From NCBI RefSeq assembly GCF_900636575.1, contig NZ_LR134293.1:679001-743000 (forward strand): DNA of 64,000 bases, given 5' to 3'. The notes beneath the pieces are model-generated. The model ran no database searches, was not told the origin of the DNA, and worked only from the letters and a program-made list of their open reading frames with translations. Shown piece after piece: positions 1-7,652 of this stretch (the stretch's first letter is position 1; every line of letters begins with the position of its first letter). Origin of the DNA: Streptococcus canis. GTDB lineage: Bacteria; Bacillota; Bacilli; Lactobacillales; Streptococcaceae. The translations under genes were made by a program, and so were the position numbers.

Positions 1-281
1 ACAAAAACTGCTACTGTTACAGCCTCCATGGATTTGCAATCAGGTAGTCGTCGTGAGGTGATGGAAGTACAAGGAGCAAAAGATACCTACCATTTAGAAA
101 ATTTAGATGACTTATCATCTATGAAGGTCCTCATAAAATACTCGTGAGCTATGGTTCTTGGGATACTATCCTGTATAAACGATGCTTTGAAACCATGATT
201 GATGCTTTTTTTGATTCTGTAAAGATGAGTGTCAGCCCTGTCAATGTTGAGTCAAGCCTTCCAAGTCATTGGATTTGCTAA
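1..281 (+). pseudogene. 3' end of a Gfo/Idh/MocA-type oxidoreductase gene, frameshifted
   Basis: The window opens inside a coding region. Frame 1 reads to a TGA at about 142-144. The third frame then carries the protein on from about base 120 (YEGPHKILVSYGSWD...) to a TAA at 279-281. A single missing base near 118-120 would join the two halves. The C-terminal style and the position before a GNAT gene and nrdG fit the NAD-binding Gfo/Idh/MocA oxidoreductase that sits in the same place in S. pyogenes, but only the last 90 or so residues are visible. The frameshift could also be a sequencing error. Confidence 0.55.
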
Positions 282-352
282 CAGATAGTTTCTTTCCCAC
301 CACTGCCTTATGGAGATTTAAAGTTAGAATTACTCAAGGATTAGGTAAACTT

Positions 353-862
353 ATGGAGATTAGACGACCAACATCAGCAGATAAAGAAACTGTTTTAGAC
401 ATGATAGCAGAGTTTTTGGAGCAAGAGAGTGCTACTGATGGCCTATGGCATTTTAGAGCGGATCAATTTAGTTATGAGGAGTGGTTAGAAGCTTCTCTAA
501 GGCAAGAAATGGGTTTGGCCAGTCAAGGTGTTCCGGCCATTCAATATGTGGCGTTTGATGAGAGAAATCAAGCGCTGGGATTTTTAAACCTTAGGTTACG
601 TTTGAATGCCTCATTACTTGAAAAAGGTGGGCATATTGGTTACTCTGTTCGTCCCAGTCAGCGTGGGAAAGGCTATGCCAAGGAGATGCTCAAACAAGCT
701 GTCAGTTTTGCGATTTCCAAGAACATCAAGGCGATTTTGGTAACTTGTGATGAAGCTAATGCTGCAAGTCGAGCAGTTATTATGGCTAATGGTGGCGTCT
801 TGGAAGATAGTCGCGGTGGAACGGAGCGTTACTGGATTGAAGGACAAAGAGGCGATAAGTGA
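353..862 (+). CDS. GNAT family N-acetyltransferase
   Basis: The protein has about 169 residues from the ATG at 353, which I prefer to the in-frame ATG at 269 because that one lies inside the preceding gene and the GNAT fold starts at MEIRRPTSADKE. The acetyl-CoA pyrophosphate loop is visible as RPSQRGKGYAKEML, followed by the usual 'NxASRAVIMANGG' end of the fold. It probably transfers an acetyl group from acetyl-CoA to a small molecule or protein amine; the substrate is not predictable. The stop TGA overlaps the nrdG start by one base, so the two are translationally coupled. Confidence 0.85.
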   Translation: MEIRRPTSADKETVLDMIAEFLEQESATDGLWHFRADQFSYEEWLEASLRQEMGLASQGVPAIQYVAFDERNQALGFLNLRLRLNASLLEKGGHIGYSVRPSQRGKGYAKEMLKQAVSFAISKNIKAILVTCDEANAASRAVIMANGGVLEDSRGGTERYWIEGQRGDK

Positions 863-1476
863 TGGCAGAAAAGTGTTGGAATAATCCTAAACCAAAGGAA
901 TGGCAGGCAGAGGAGTTAAGTCAAGGCCGGATTATTGATTATAAGGCTTTTAACTTTGTTGATGGTGAGGGGGTTCGCAATTCCCTCTATGTGTCTGGTT
1001 GTTTATTCCATTGCAAGGGGTGTTATAATGCTGCAACTTGGTCTTTTAAGGCAGGAATGCCTTATACTCAGGAGCTTGAAGAACAGATTATGACTGATTT
1101 GGCACAGCCTTATGTTCAGGGGCTGACACTTTTAGGTGGGGAACCTTTTTTGAATACGGGTATCTTAATTCCTCTGATTAAGCGTATTCGGCGGGAATTG
1201 CCAGAAAAGGATATTTGGTCTTGGACGGGTTATACTTGGGAAGAAATGATGCTTGAGACACCAGATAAACTGGAGATGCTGTCCTTGATTGATATTCTGG
1301 TGGATGGCCGTTTTGATATTACTAAAAAGAATCTCATGTTGCAATTTAGAGGTTCTTCTAATCAACGCATTATTGATGTTCAAAAGTCTTTGGCTGCTAA
1401 AGAAGTAATTATCTGGGATAAGTTAAACGATGGTAACCAGTCCTTTGAACAAATGAGTCGGGAGGATTTGCTTTAA
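862..1476 (+). CDS. nrdG: Anaerobic ribonucleotide reductase activating protein
   Basis: This is a radical-SAM enzyme that installs the glycyl radical on NrdD so the cell can make deoxyribonucleotides without oxygen. The 4Fe-4S motif CxxxCxxC is seen as C47-LFH-C51-KG-C54, followed by the SAM-binding GGEPF motif (LLGGEPFLN). The length of 204 residues is normal for the family. The ATG at 862 overlaps the TGA of the upstream GNAT gene; a GTG at 859 is a less likely start. The nrdD gene should lie upstream outside the window. Confidence 0.95.
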   Translation: MAEKCWNNPKPKEWQAEELSQGRIIDYKAFNFVDGEGVRNSLYVSGCLFHCKGCYNAATWSFKAGMPYTQELEEQIMTDLAQPYVQGLTLLGGEPFLNTGILIPLIKRIRRELPEKDIWSWTGYTWEEMMLETPDKLEMLSLIDILVDGRFDITKKNLMLQFRGSSNQRIIDVQKSLAAKEVIIWDKLNDGNQSFEQMSREDLL

Positions 1477-1485
1477 GAATGTGAC

Positions 1486-1614
1486 ATATCCACATGATCT
1501 TTTTGAAAAAAAGAAATGAAAACGGGTCTTTTGGGGCTCATCTGGGGAGAAAGTGATTGTTATTGCTTGGTTTTCCCCACATTATCCTCACAGTTATCCA
1601 CAGGTTGTGTATAA
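1486..1614. promoter_or_regulatory. Cluster of DnaA-box-like sites between convergent genes
   Basis: A perfect consensus box TTATCCACA lies at 1594-1602. An inverted TTATACACA lies at 1606-1614, and near matches lie at 1582-1590 (TTATCCTCA) and 1486-1494 (ATATCCACA). Another perfect box occurs inside yaaA near 1857. The sites lie between the 3' ends of nrdG and yaaA, so they are not an ordinary promoter. Their action as a DnaA-binding or titration site is inference. Confidence 0.4.
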
Positions 1615-1638
1615 GTTTGATTTTTGTGAATAAAGACT

Positions 1639-1664
1639 AAAAAAGAGGCCTAGACCTCTTTTTT
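1639..1664. terminator. Bidirectional terminator of nrdG and yaaA
   Basis: AAAAAAGAGG and CCTCTTTTTT form a 10-bp arm pair around CCTAGA. Runs of A and T on the two sides let it work on both strands. It overlaps the stop codon of yaaA. Confidence 0.85.
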
Positions 1665-2381
1665 AATATAGACAAATTCACGGTCTGTTGACAGCTCTGG
1701 GTGGTAGTGAAAACCAGAAAAGACAAGGCTTTTAAGGCTGTCAACGATTTGACAATTGGTTGCCATACAAGCAGTGAGAAATGCTCCTCGTGCCTTTTTT
1801 GAAATAGTAGAATGAGTTTTGAGTTGCCCCGCTTTCTCTTCCATAAACTTGAGACTTATCCACAATTGTTTACAGTCTTTGGAAAAGACATCGTCAAATT
1901 CACTGGATAAAAGCGAAATCACTTGTGGATGCTCTTTTGCAAACTGATTATAGGTGGGCCTCCAGTAAGACTTGAGGCTTTTTCCTTCAATTTTTATTCT
2001 GGTGTGAAAATCATGGCGATGCTCTGCGATAGGATAAGTAGCAGGAATGATACCGTAAAAAGATGAGGTGATATAGACTTGCTGGTTTAGGTAATGCTGT
2101 TCTTGAGCACTGAGTTTACTACGTTTGATATGACGATACATAAGGCCATTGAACAGTTGGTAGGCAGGGTAAGCCAAGCTTTGTTGAGAGGCCATGTCTT
2201 GCCAGCGCTGATATTCTTTTTGAGCTGCCTCTTCTTTGATATGATAAGCTTTGGCCAATTCCTCTGCGGACATAGCTGTCATTGCCTTTAAAATAGCCTG
2301 ACTTGCTTGAGGCAGTAGGTGTGGATAAGATTCGGCAGGAATCGTCATTTCTTTTGCGGTTGGTATTAAAAAGGTTAACAT
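1650..2381 (-). CDS. yaaA: Peroxide stress protein YaaA (DUF328/UPF0246)
   Basis: The 243-residue protein begins [12 protein letters not shown], the family's conserved N-terminus. This fixes the start at 2381, not at an upstream in-frame ATG at 2417. Conserved blocks include [24 protein letters not shown], the [15 protein letters not shown] stretch and LSSEFDD. In E. coli YaaA lowers free intracellular iron and protects DNA during peroxide stress, and later structural work links the family to DNA binding. It is a single gene facing nrdG, with a shared terminator. No strong ribosome-binding site is seen in front of ATG 2381. Confidence 0.9.
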   Translation of the reverse strand: MLTFLIPTAKEMTIPAESYPHLLPQASQAILKAMTAMSAEELAKAYHIKEEAAQKEYQRWQDMASQQSLAYPAYQLFNGLMYRHIKRSKLSAQEQHYLNQQVYITSSFYGIIPATYPIAEHRHDFHTRIKIEGKSLKSYWRPTYNQFAKEHPQVISLLSSEFDDVFSKDCKQLWISLKFMEEKAGQLKTHSTISKKARGAFLTACMATNCQIVDSLKSLVFSGFHYHPELSTDREFVYIKKEV

Positions 2382-2417
2382 AGTGTTATTGTAGTAAAGT
2401 TGGTGGCTTTCTGTCAA

Positions 2418-2685
2418 GAGACCTAGATTTTTCTAAGGATGACTGTCACACGGCACCTTCTTTGTCTTCTGTCATGAAAGAAGAGGAGGATTCTTGTAAA
2501 ATTGTGTCATCTTGTTTTTTGAGAGTAGCTGAAAATAGCAGAGGCATCTCAATGTGAATGGTCAAGAAGGCTAGAGGAAAGAGTTGTTTGGGAATAATGA
2601 CAGAGGTTTGGGGCTTTGATGAGAAAAAATGTCATTGTCAAATTCTTTACAATTTGATAAGATTACTTTTTTTCTAAAAAAAGAC
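2418..2685. other. Intergenic stretch upstream of the candidate small RNA
   Basis: I see no convincing gene. The minus strand has a 50-codon open stretch at about 2445-2615 with hydrophobic and then polar sequence but no good start. It may be debris of a gene from the decayed trehalose region, but I cannot identify it. Confidence 0.3.
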
Positions 2686-2846
2686 TTGCGCCCATCTCAC
2701 GAATATGATAATATAGTCTCAAGTCTGTTTGAGAAAACAGAAGCTCAGGTCAAGTAAGTGCACACTTACAATAACACAGTTGATAATGGGGAAACTCAGA
2801 GTCAAGAAAAAGAATATTAAGCCTTGCGTTTTGCAGGGCTTTTTTC
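2686..2846 (+). ncRNA. Candidate small RNA with its own promoter and terminator
   Basis: A promoter (-35 TTGCGC at 2686-2691, 17-bp spacer, -10 TAATAT at 2709-2714) is followed by about 120 nt with no start codon in good context. The expected transcript from about 2721 contains a 7-bp hairpin, GTAAGTG-CA-CACTTAC, near 2754-2769. It ends in a Rho-independent terminator at 2819-2846 (AAGCCTTGC...GCAGGGCTT then T6). I do not recognise a known RNA family. It might instead be the leader of a trehalose operon that has since been lost, because treC remains follow at once. Confidence 0.5.
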
Positions 2847-3057
2847 TGTCTTTATTTTGGTCTATGCCTTTGAACGTCATTTAGGCGACCAGTGCCTGCT
2901 TGTTCTCAATTATTTTTACGCTGATGAGGTTGCATTAGAATGGCCTTCAGTTTATCAAACTGGTAAGGTAGTGATTAGCAACTACGAGGGAGGAATACTT
3001 GGCGATTGGGTAACGTTAAAACCTTGTCAGACACTTGCTATTTTAGTCAACAACTAA
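2846..3057 (+). pseudogene. 3' remnant of an alpha-glucosidase gene (treC-like)
   Basis: About 70 codons resemble the C-terminal beta-sandwich of family 13 alpha-glucosidases such as trehalose-6-phosphate hydrolase. The clues are 'YAFERHLGDQCLLVLNYFY' and the closing 'LKPCQTLAILVNN'. The catalytic barrel is missing and the sequence starts just behind a terminator, so it cannot encode an active enzyme. S. pyogenes carries a trehalose operon in this neighbourhood, so this is most simply the scar of its deletion. Confidence 0.6.
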
Positions 3058-3276
3058 TGGAAAGCTTGGGGCTAGGACCCCAGGACTTTGTTTCTGGCGG
3101 TAGTGACAGTAGAGGACTGGTTGCTTTCTCATCTATTTATTTTAAAACTCTTATTTTTTCAATTAAAAACAATTAAGACAGGTTATTTCAGCTAAATTTT
3201 GGTACAATGGAAAAGATTATAGGTGGAGTGATAGGATCATAGCTCTGCTATTTAAAAATGACAAAAGGAGATAGGA

Positions 3277-5172
3277 ATGACAACATATCAAGATGATTTT
3301 TACCAAGCTGTCAATGGGAAATGGGCAGAGACAGCGGTTATCCCAGATGACAAACCTCGTACAGGTGGTTTTTCAGATTTAGCTGATGAGATTGAGGCCT
3401 TGATGCTAGACACCACAGACGCTTGGCTAGCTGGGAACAATGTCCCTGATGATGCGATTTTAGCAAATTTTGTTAAATTTCACCGTTTGGTGGCAGACTA
3501 CGCTAAACGTGATGAGGTCGGTGTGGCTCCAGTCCTTCCCATGATAGAAGACTATAAAGCTTTGGGCTCTTTTGCGGAATTTGCTGCTAAGATAGCTGAA
3601 TATGAGTTGGCAGGTCAGCCTAATGAATTTCCATTTGGTGTGGCACCAGACTTTATGAATGCTCAGCTTAATGTGCTTTGGGCAGAAGCACCAAGCATTC
3701 TTTTGCCAGATACGACTTACTATGAAGAAGGTCATGAAAAGGCTGAGGAATTGCGTAGCATTTGGCGTCAATCACAAGAAAAGCTTTTACCTCAATTTGG
3801 CTTTTCAGCAGATGAAATTAAGGACCTCTTGGATAAGGTGATTGAGTTGGATAAGCAATTGGCCAACTATGTCTTGTCTCGTGAGGAAGGTGCTGAATAT
3901 GTCAAATTATACCATCCCTATGCTTGGGCTGACTTTACTAAACTGGCACCAGAACTTCCATTGGATAGTATTTTTGAAAAGATTTTAGGTCAAGTGCCTG
4001 ACAAGGTTATTGTCCCTGAGGAACGCTTTTGGACAGAATTTGCAGCCACTTATTACTCTGAGGCCAACTGGGAATTACTCAAGGCTAATTTGATTGTGGA
4101 TGCGGCTAATGCTTACAATCCTTACTTAACAGATGACATTCGTGTTCAGTCAGGTGCCTATGCGCGTGCTTTGTCTGGAACACCTCAAGCGATGGACAAA
4201 CAAAAAGCTGCCTTTTATTTGGCGCAAGAGCCATTTAGCCAAGCGCTTGGCTTGTGGTATGCAGGTCAAAAATTTTCTCCAGAAGCAAAGGCTGATGTGG
4301 AAAGCAAAGTGGCGCGCATGATTGAAGTTTACAAGTCTCGTCTGGAGATGGCTGATTGGTTAGCACCAGCCACACGTCAAAAAGCCATTACCAAATTAAA
4401 TGTTATCACGCCACATATTGGTTACCCAGAAAAACTACCAGAAACCTATGCCAAAAAAGTCATTGATGAGACGTTATCCTTGGTTGAAAATGCTCAAAAC
4501 TTGGCTAAAATCACCATTGCTCACACGTGGAGTAAATGGAATACACCAGTTGATCGTAGTGAATGGCACATGCCAGCCCACTTGGTCAACGCTTATTATG
4601 ACCCTCAGCAAAACCAGATTGTCTTTCCTGCGGCAATCTTACAGGCGCCATTTTACTCCTTAGAGCAAAGTTCTTCTGCGAACTATGGAGGAATTGGTGC
4701 AGTCATTGCCCATGAGATTTCACATGCCTTTGACACTAATGGGGCCTCTTTTGATGAACATGGTAGCCTAAAAGACTGGTGGACCCAAGAGGACTACGCT
4801 GCCTTTAAAGAACGTACAGATAAGATTGTGGCGCAGTTTGATGGCTTAGAGTCACATGGTGCCAAGGTCAACGGCAAATTGACAGTTTCAGAAAATGTTG
4901 CTGATTTAGGTGGGGTTGCCTGTGCTTTAGAAGCGGCACAATCGGAAGCAGATTTCTCAGCGCGTGAGTTCTTTATTAACTTTGCAACGATTTGGCGCAT
5001 GAAAGCTCGTGAGGAATACATGCAAATGCTAGCTAGCATAGATGTACACGCACCAGGCGAACTGCGGACAAATGTGACCTTAACCAATTTTGATGCCTTC
5101 CATGAGTCCTTTGATATTAAAGAAGGCGATGCTATGTGGAGAGCTCCGAAAGACCGTGTGATTATCTGGTAA
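3277..5172 (+). CDS. pepO: M13 family zinc endopeptidase PepO
   Basis: The 631-residue metallopeptidase belongs to the neprilysin/oligoendopeptidase O family. Zinc ligands and catalytic acid are visible as H479-E-I-S-H483, and the third ligand E539 sits in E-N-V-A-D543-L-G-G. The conserved NAYY block (HLVNAYYDPQQN) and a C-terminal W (VIIW) are present. There is no signal peptide. In streptococci PepO cleaves peptides including short peptide pheromones, and it is also reported at the cell surface. A good Shine-Dalgarno AAAGGAGA precedes ATG 3277. The gene is monocistronic, with a terminator at 5216-5249. Confidence 0.95.
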   Translation: MTTYQDDFYQAVNGKWAETAVIPDDKPRTGGFSDLADEIEALMLDTTDAWLAGNNVPDDAILANFVKFHRLVADYAKRDEVGVAPVLPMIEDYKALGSFAEFAAKIAEYELAGQPNEFPFGVAPDFMNAQLNVLWAEAPSILLPDTTYYEEGHEKAEELRSIWRQSQEKLLPQFGFSADEIKDLLDKVIELDKQLANYVLSREEGAEYVKLYHPYAWADFTKLAPELPLDSIFEKILGQVPDKVIVPEERFWTEFAATYYSEANWELLKANLIVDAANAYNPYLTDDIRVQSGAYARALSGTPQAMDKQKAAFYLAQEPFSQALGLWYAGQKFSPEAKADVESKVARMIEVYKSRLEMADWLAPATRQKAITKLNVITPHIGYPEKLPETYAKKVIDETLSLVENAQNLAKITIAHTWSKWNTPVDRSEWHMPAHLVNAYYDPQQNQIVFPAAILQAPFYSLEQSSSANYGGIGAVIAHEISHAFDTNGASFDEHGSLKDWWTQEDYAAFKERTDKIVAQFDGLESHGAKVNGKLTVSENVADLGGVACALEAAQSEADFSAREFFINFATIWRMKAREEYMQMLASIDVHAPGELRTNVTLTNFDAFHESFDIKEGDAMWRAPKDRVIIW

Positions 5173-5215
5173 GCAGGTAGTTGAAAAAACGTTAAAAGAA
5201 CCTAATGATGAAAAA

Positions 5216-5249
5216 GACTGACTCTGTGGTATCATAGGGTCAGTTTTTT
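5216..5249 (+). terminator. pepO terminator
   Basis: ACTGACTCTG and the matching AGGGTCAGT form a stem around a short loop, followed by TTTTTT. Confidence 0.8.
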
Positions 5250-5297
5250 GCTGGGTTATTAATCTTTGAGGTGACTTAGTGCAGTGACGAGACAAAA

Positions 5298-5324
5298 AGA
5301 CAACCTTCACACAGAAGATTGTCT
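5298..5324. repeat. Left copy of a 27-bp stem-loop direct repeat around the M-like gene insertion
   Basis: The sequence starts AGACAA and ends TTGTCT, so it is itself a hairpin. A second copy with 24 of 27 identical bases lies at 7593-7619. Immediately inside this copy begins the mobile-element end CAGATTGAAGA. The pair brackets the segment 5325-7592. Confidence 0.75.
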
Positions 5325-5366
5325 CAGATTGAAGACAACTTGTCCTAAATGACCTTTGTTTTTGTA
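5325..5366 (-). mobile_element. Remnant of the terminal hairpin of the 174-bp mobile repeat
   Basis: The sequence CAGATTGAAGACAACTTG and the following TCCTAAATGACC match the right-terminal hairpin of the repeat found complete at 36283, 60480 and 32053. The similarity fades after about 40 bp. It abuts the 27-bp hairpin repeat exactly as the intact copies abut theirs. Confidence 0.65.
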
Positions 5367-5469
5367 AGTGCCATTAATGACAACATTTTTTAACTGGTGT
5401 CGTGAGCAGACTATCCTTTCAGAGTTCCATCAAGACTTTGGATTCTTTCAAGGATAGAGAAACAAAAAC

Positions 5470-5509
5470 ACCTCCAGCCCTGTCTTTCCAAAAACAGTAT
5501 GCTGGAGGT
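5470..5509 (-). terminator. Terminator of the M-like gene
   Basis: On the minus strand ACCTCCAGC and GCTGGAGGT form a 9-bp stem followed by TGTTTTTG. It lies 70-110 bp beyond the stop codon. Confidence 0.85.
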
Positions 5510-5577
5510 AATAAGGAGAATAATCAATAGATTAGGGACTACTGTCACTAGACTTAGTAGCGCTAATCAGCAATGAC

Positions 5578-7272
5578 CTAGTTCTCTTTACGTTTACGTG
5601 CAAGAACACCCGATGAGACTATTACGGCTAAAGCTGCCGCAGTGAAGAATGGACTAGTCTTTTCCCCTGTAGCTGGTAGCTGAGCAGACTTAGCGAATGC
5701 GCCTGTTCCTGCTGTGTTAGCTTGCGGTACTTTAGGCTTAGGTGTCGCCTTATCCTTAGGTGATGGGATTGGTTGGGCTGGGGTCAACGCTGTCCATGGA
5801 ATACTGTGTTTGCCTGGTGCCTTATCCTCTGGTTTGTTTTGCTCTTTTTCTGGAGCAACCTCAGGCGTTTCTGGAGCTTTTGGAGTATCCTCTGGTTTAA
5901 CCTCAGGTGTCTCTGGGACACTTGGTGCGTGATCTTGATTTTTCTTGAGGGCTTCTAGTTTAGCCATCAAATCTTGAAGTTCTTTTTGAAGCTGCGCCTT
6001 TTCTTGCTCGCTCAGTTGGCTTTGGTTTTTAAGCTTCTCTTCAACTTGTGCTTTAGCTTCTTCAAGTGCCTTGATTGATTTTGTTGTTTCTGCTAATTTC
6101 TCTTCAAGTGCTTTAATAGCTTTTTCTTTGTCAGTGATTTTGGCTTGAACGTCAGCTAATTTTTGCTCAAGTTTTGTTTTTTCTTCGTCACTTAATTTGG
6201 TTTGATTTTGAAGTTGGGACTCTACTTCTGCTTTTTCTTTCGCTAAATTTTCCTTTTCAGCACTCAATTCAGCAACTTTCGCATTGGATGCTTTTTGTGC
6301 TGCTTCGAGCTCTTTTAGCTTGTTAGCTGACTCAGCTACTTGTCCTTGAAGTCCTTCGACTTCTTTTTGCTTGGCATCTAGTTCTTGTTGTAACTTAGCT
6401 TTAGCTTCAGCGTTCAACGTTTCAGTTGCTTGGAGCTTTTGGGTCAACTCCTGTAACTCACTCTGACCTTTTTCTAGTTGGGCTTGTAGTGTTTTATTTT
6501 GAGTAGTCGCATCAGCAATCTTCTGATCAAGCTCTTTCACTTTTTCTTGACTGGTTTGCAAGTTTTGAGTAGCTGTGTCTGCTTGTTCTTTCAACTCTTT
6601 AGCTTTGGCTTCTAATTCCGCATTTGATTGATTAGCTTGATTTAGTTGCGTAGCAAGCTTGTCACTTTTTGTTTTTAGAGCGTCACGTTCAGTCTCTAGC
6701 TTTTTCTTGTCAGCTTCATCTTTTAATAAGGTTAGACGGAACTGTTCTGTAAGACTTTCTAGTTCTGTATTCTTTTGGTTTAAATCTTGTGACAGCTTAG
6801 CCTTTTCTTTTGTCAATGTTTGATTTTTTGCACTTAGCTTACTATTTTGACCTTGTTGGTATCTAGCTTCATCTCTAAATATGTCTCTCTGTGTAATACG
6901 TTTTTTCATTTCTTCAAAAACGATTTTACGAGCATTTTTATCTTTATTACTTGTTCCCAAATAATTCAATTTCTGACCAGTACCGAGAGACGTATCGATA
7001 ACATGACTATCAGGTTGAATATCAAAATCAGCCACAACTTTTAACATCAAATAATTCAAAGCTTCATCACTCAAAGAAGCAACTGTCCTCTTATATTCAT
7101 CATTATTCTTATCTTTATTATCAAACTTATCCATAAAAGTCTTCACTTCTGATACAAGGGACGTAGTATCAGCTGCTACCTTATTTACCCCAACACTAGA
7201 CATTCCAAGCAAGGTAATTGCCAGCAAGCTAGTACCAACGACACGACGACATAGGGACATGTTTTTTCTCAT
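5578..7272 (-). CDS. M-like LPXTG-anchored coiled-coil surface protein
   Basis: The protein of 564 residues has a signal peptide at about 1-35 (basic start, hydrophobic core, VAAD). It continues with a non-repetitive N-terminal region to about 140 and a long heptad-rich coiled coil at about 140-450 rich in K, E, Q and L. A Pro-rich wall-spanning part follows (PETPEVKPEDTPKAPETPE style). The end is the sortase signal LPATGE at 532, a hydrophobic helix and KRKEN. The C-terminal half closely resembles group A streptococcal M proteins, but the signal peptide is not the usual M type. It may belong to the Spa or M-like fibrinogen-binding group; I cannot name it. A GGAG sits 9 bases before ATG 7272. 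The gene lies between pepO and tsf, enclosed by mobile-element ends and a 27-bp hairpin duplication. Host-protein binding and resistance to phagocytosis are expected from the family, not shown. Confidence 0.85.
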   Translation of the reverse strand: MRKNMSLCRRVVGTSLLAITLLGMSSVGVNKVAADTTSLVSEVKTFMDKFDNKDKNNDEYKRTVASLSDEALNYLMLKVVADFDIQPDSHVIDTSLGTGQKLNYLGTSNKDKNARKIVFEEMKKRITQRDIFRDEARYQQGQNSKLSAKNQTLTKEKAKLSQDLNQKNTELESLTEQFRLTLLKDEADKKKLETERDALKTKSDKLATQLNQANQSNAELEAKAKELKEQADTATQNLQTSQEKVKELDQKIADATTQNKTLQAQLEKGQSELQELTQKLQATETLNAEAKAKLQQELDAKQKEVEGLQGQVAESANKLKELEAAQKASNAKVAELSAEKENLAKEKAEVESQLQNQTKLSDEEKTKLEQKLADVQAKITDKEKAIKALEEKLAETTKSIKALEEAKAQVEEKLKNQSQLSEQEKAQLQKELQDLMAKLEALKKNQDHAPSVPETPEVKPEDTPKAPETPEVAPEKEQNKPEDKAPGKHSIPWTALTPAQPIPSPKDKATPKPKVPQANTAGTGAFAKSAQLPATGEKTSPFFTAAALAVIVSSGVLARKRKEN

Positions 7273-7312
7273 TGATTATTTCTCCATTTTTCCTCAAATT
7301 ATCAAGTAACAT

Positions 7313-7327
7313 TATATATATATATAT
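7313..7327. repeat. TA dinucleotide tract in the upstream region of the M-like gene
   Basis: Fifteen alternating T/A bases lie about 40-55 bp upstream of the start codon and overlap the best -10 candidate (TATAAT on the minus strand at 7316-7311). No good -35 is placed at 17 bp. Changes in tract length could alter promoter spacing; this is inference. Confidence 0.5.
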
Positions 7328-7426
7328 CTTCAAGCTCATGATTTTATCAGATTTCACATTTCTGAACTGGTAAACCAAGTCGCTCATTTCCCCTCGTAGC
7401 TGTGTTAGTTGGCTTAGCCTACTATG

Positions 7427-7592
7427 GAAGAAAAAGTCCATTTAGGACAATTTTTCTTCACTCTTTTTTGTTCGTCTACAAAAGAAAAACTCCTGAAACA
7501 CGATAAATAAGCGTTTCAGGAGTTAGTTGACATCATGATCATTCGATTATTTTTATTGACATCTTCTAAAAATAGAGTCTGTCTACGTTTTG
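7427..7592 (-). mobile_element. 174-bp-type mobile repeat, copy upstream of the M-like gene
   Basis: This is the reverse-complement copy of the repeat seen at 36283 and 60480. It contains the terminal hairpin near 7427-7465, the central hairpin (AACTCCTGAAAC...GTTTCAGGAGTT, about 7490-7525) and the end GTCTACGTTTTG at 7592. A few bases of its left tip are lost. Its right tip abuts the 27-bp hairpin repeat at 7593-7619. Confidence 0.8.
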
Positions 7593-7619
7593 AGACAAAC
7601 TCTACACAGAAGATTGTCT
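7593..7619. repeat. Right copy of the 27-bp stem-loop direct repeat
   Basis: AGACAA...TTGTCT again, 24 of 27 bases identical to 5298-5324, and followed by a run of eight T. The original hairpin was probably the transcription terminator between pepO and tsf. Confidence 0.75.
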
Positions 7620-7652
7620 TTTTTTTATAAACGATTTCTCAGAAATAGGTGA

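Noticed and set aside
2445..2616. Minus-strand open frame of about 53 codons as a gene
   Set aside because: There is no convincing start or ribosome-binding site and no family resemblance; it is kept only as a note.
5578..7272. Identification as the emm gene itself
   Set aside because: The signal peptide, N-terminal region and gene neighbourhood (no mga or scpA beside it) do not fit emm, although the C-terminal anchor part is M-like.
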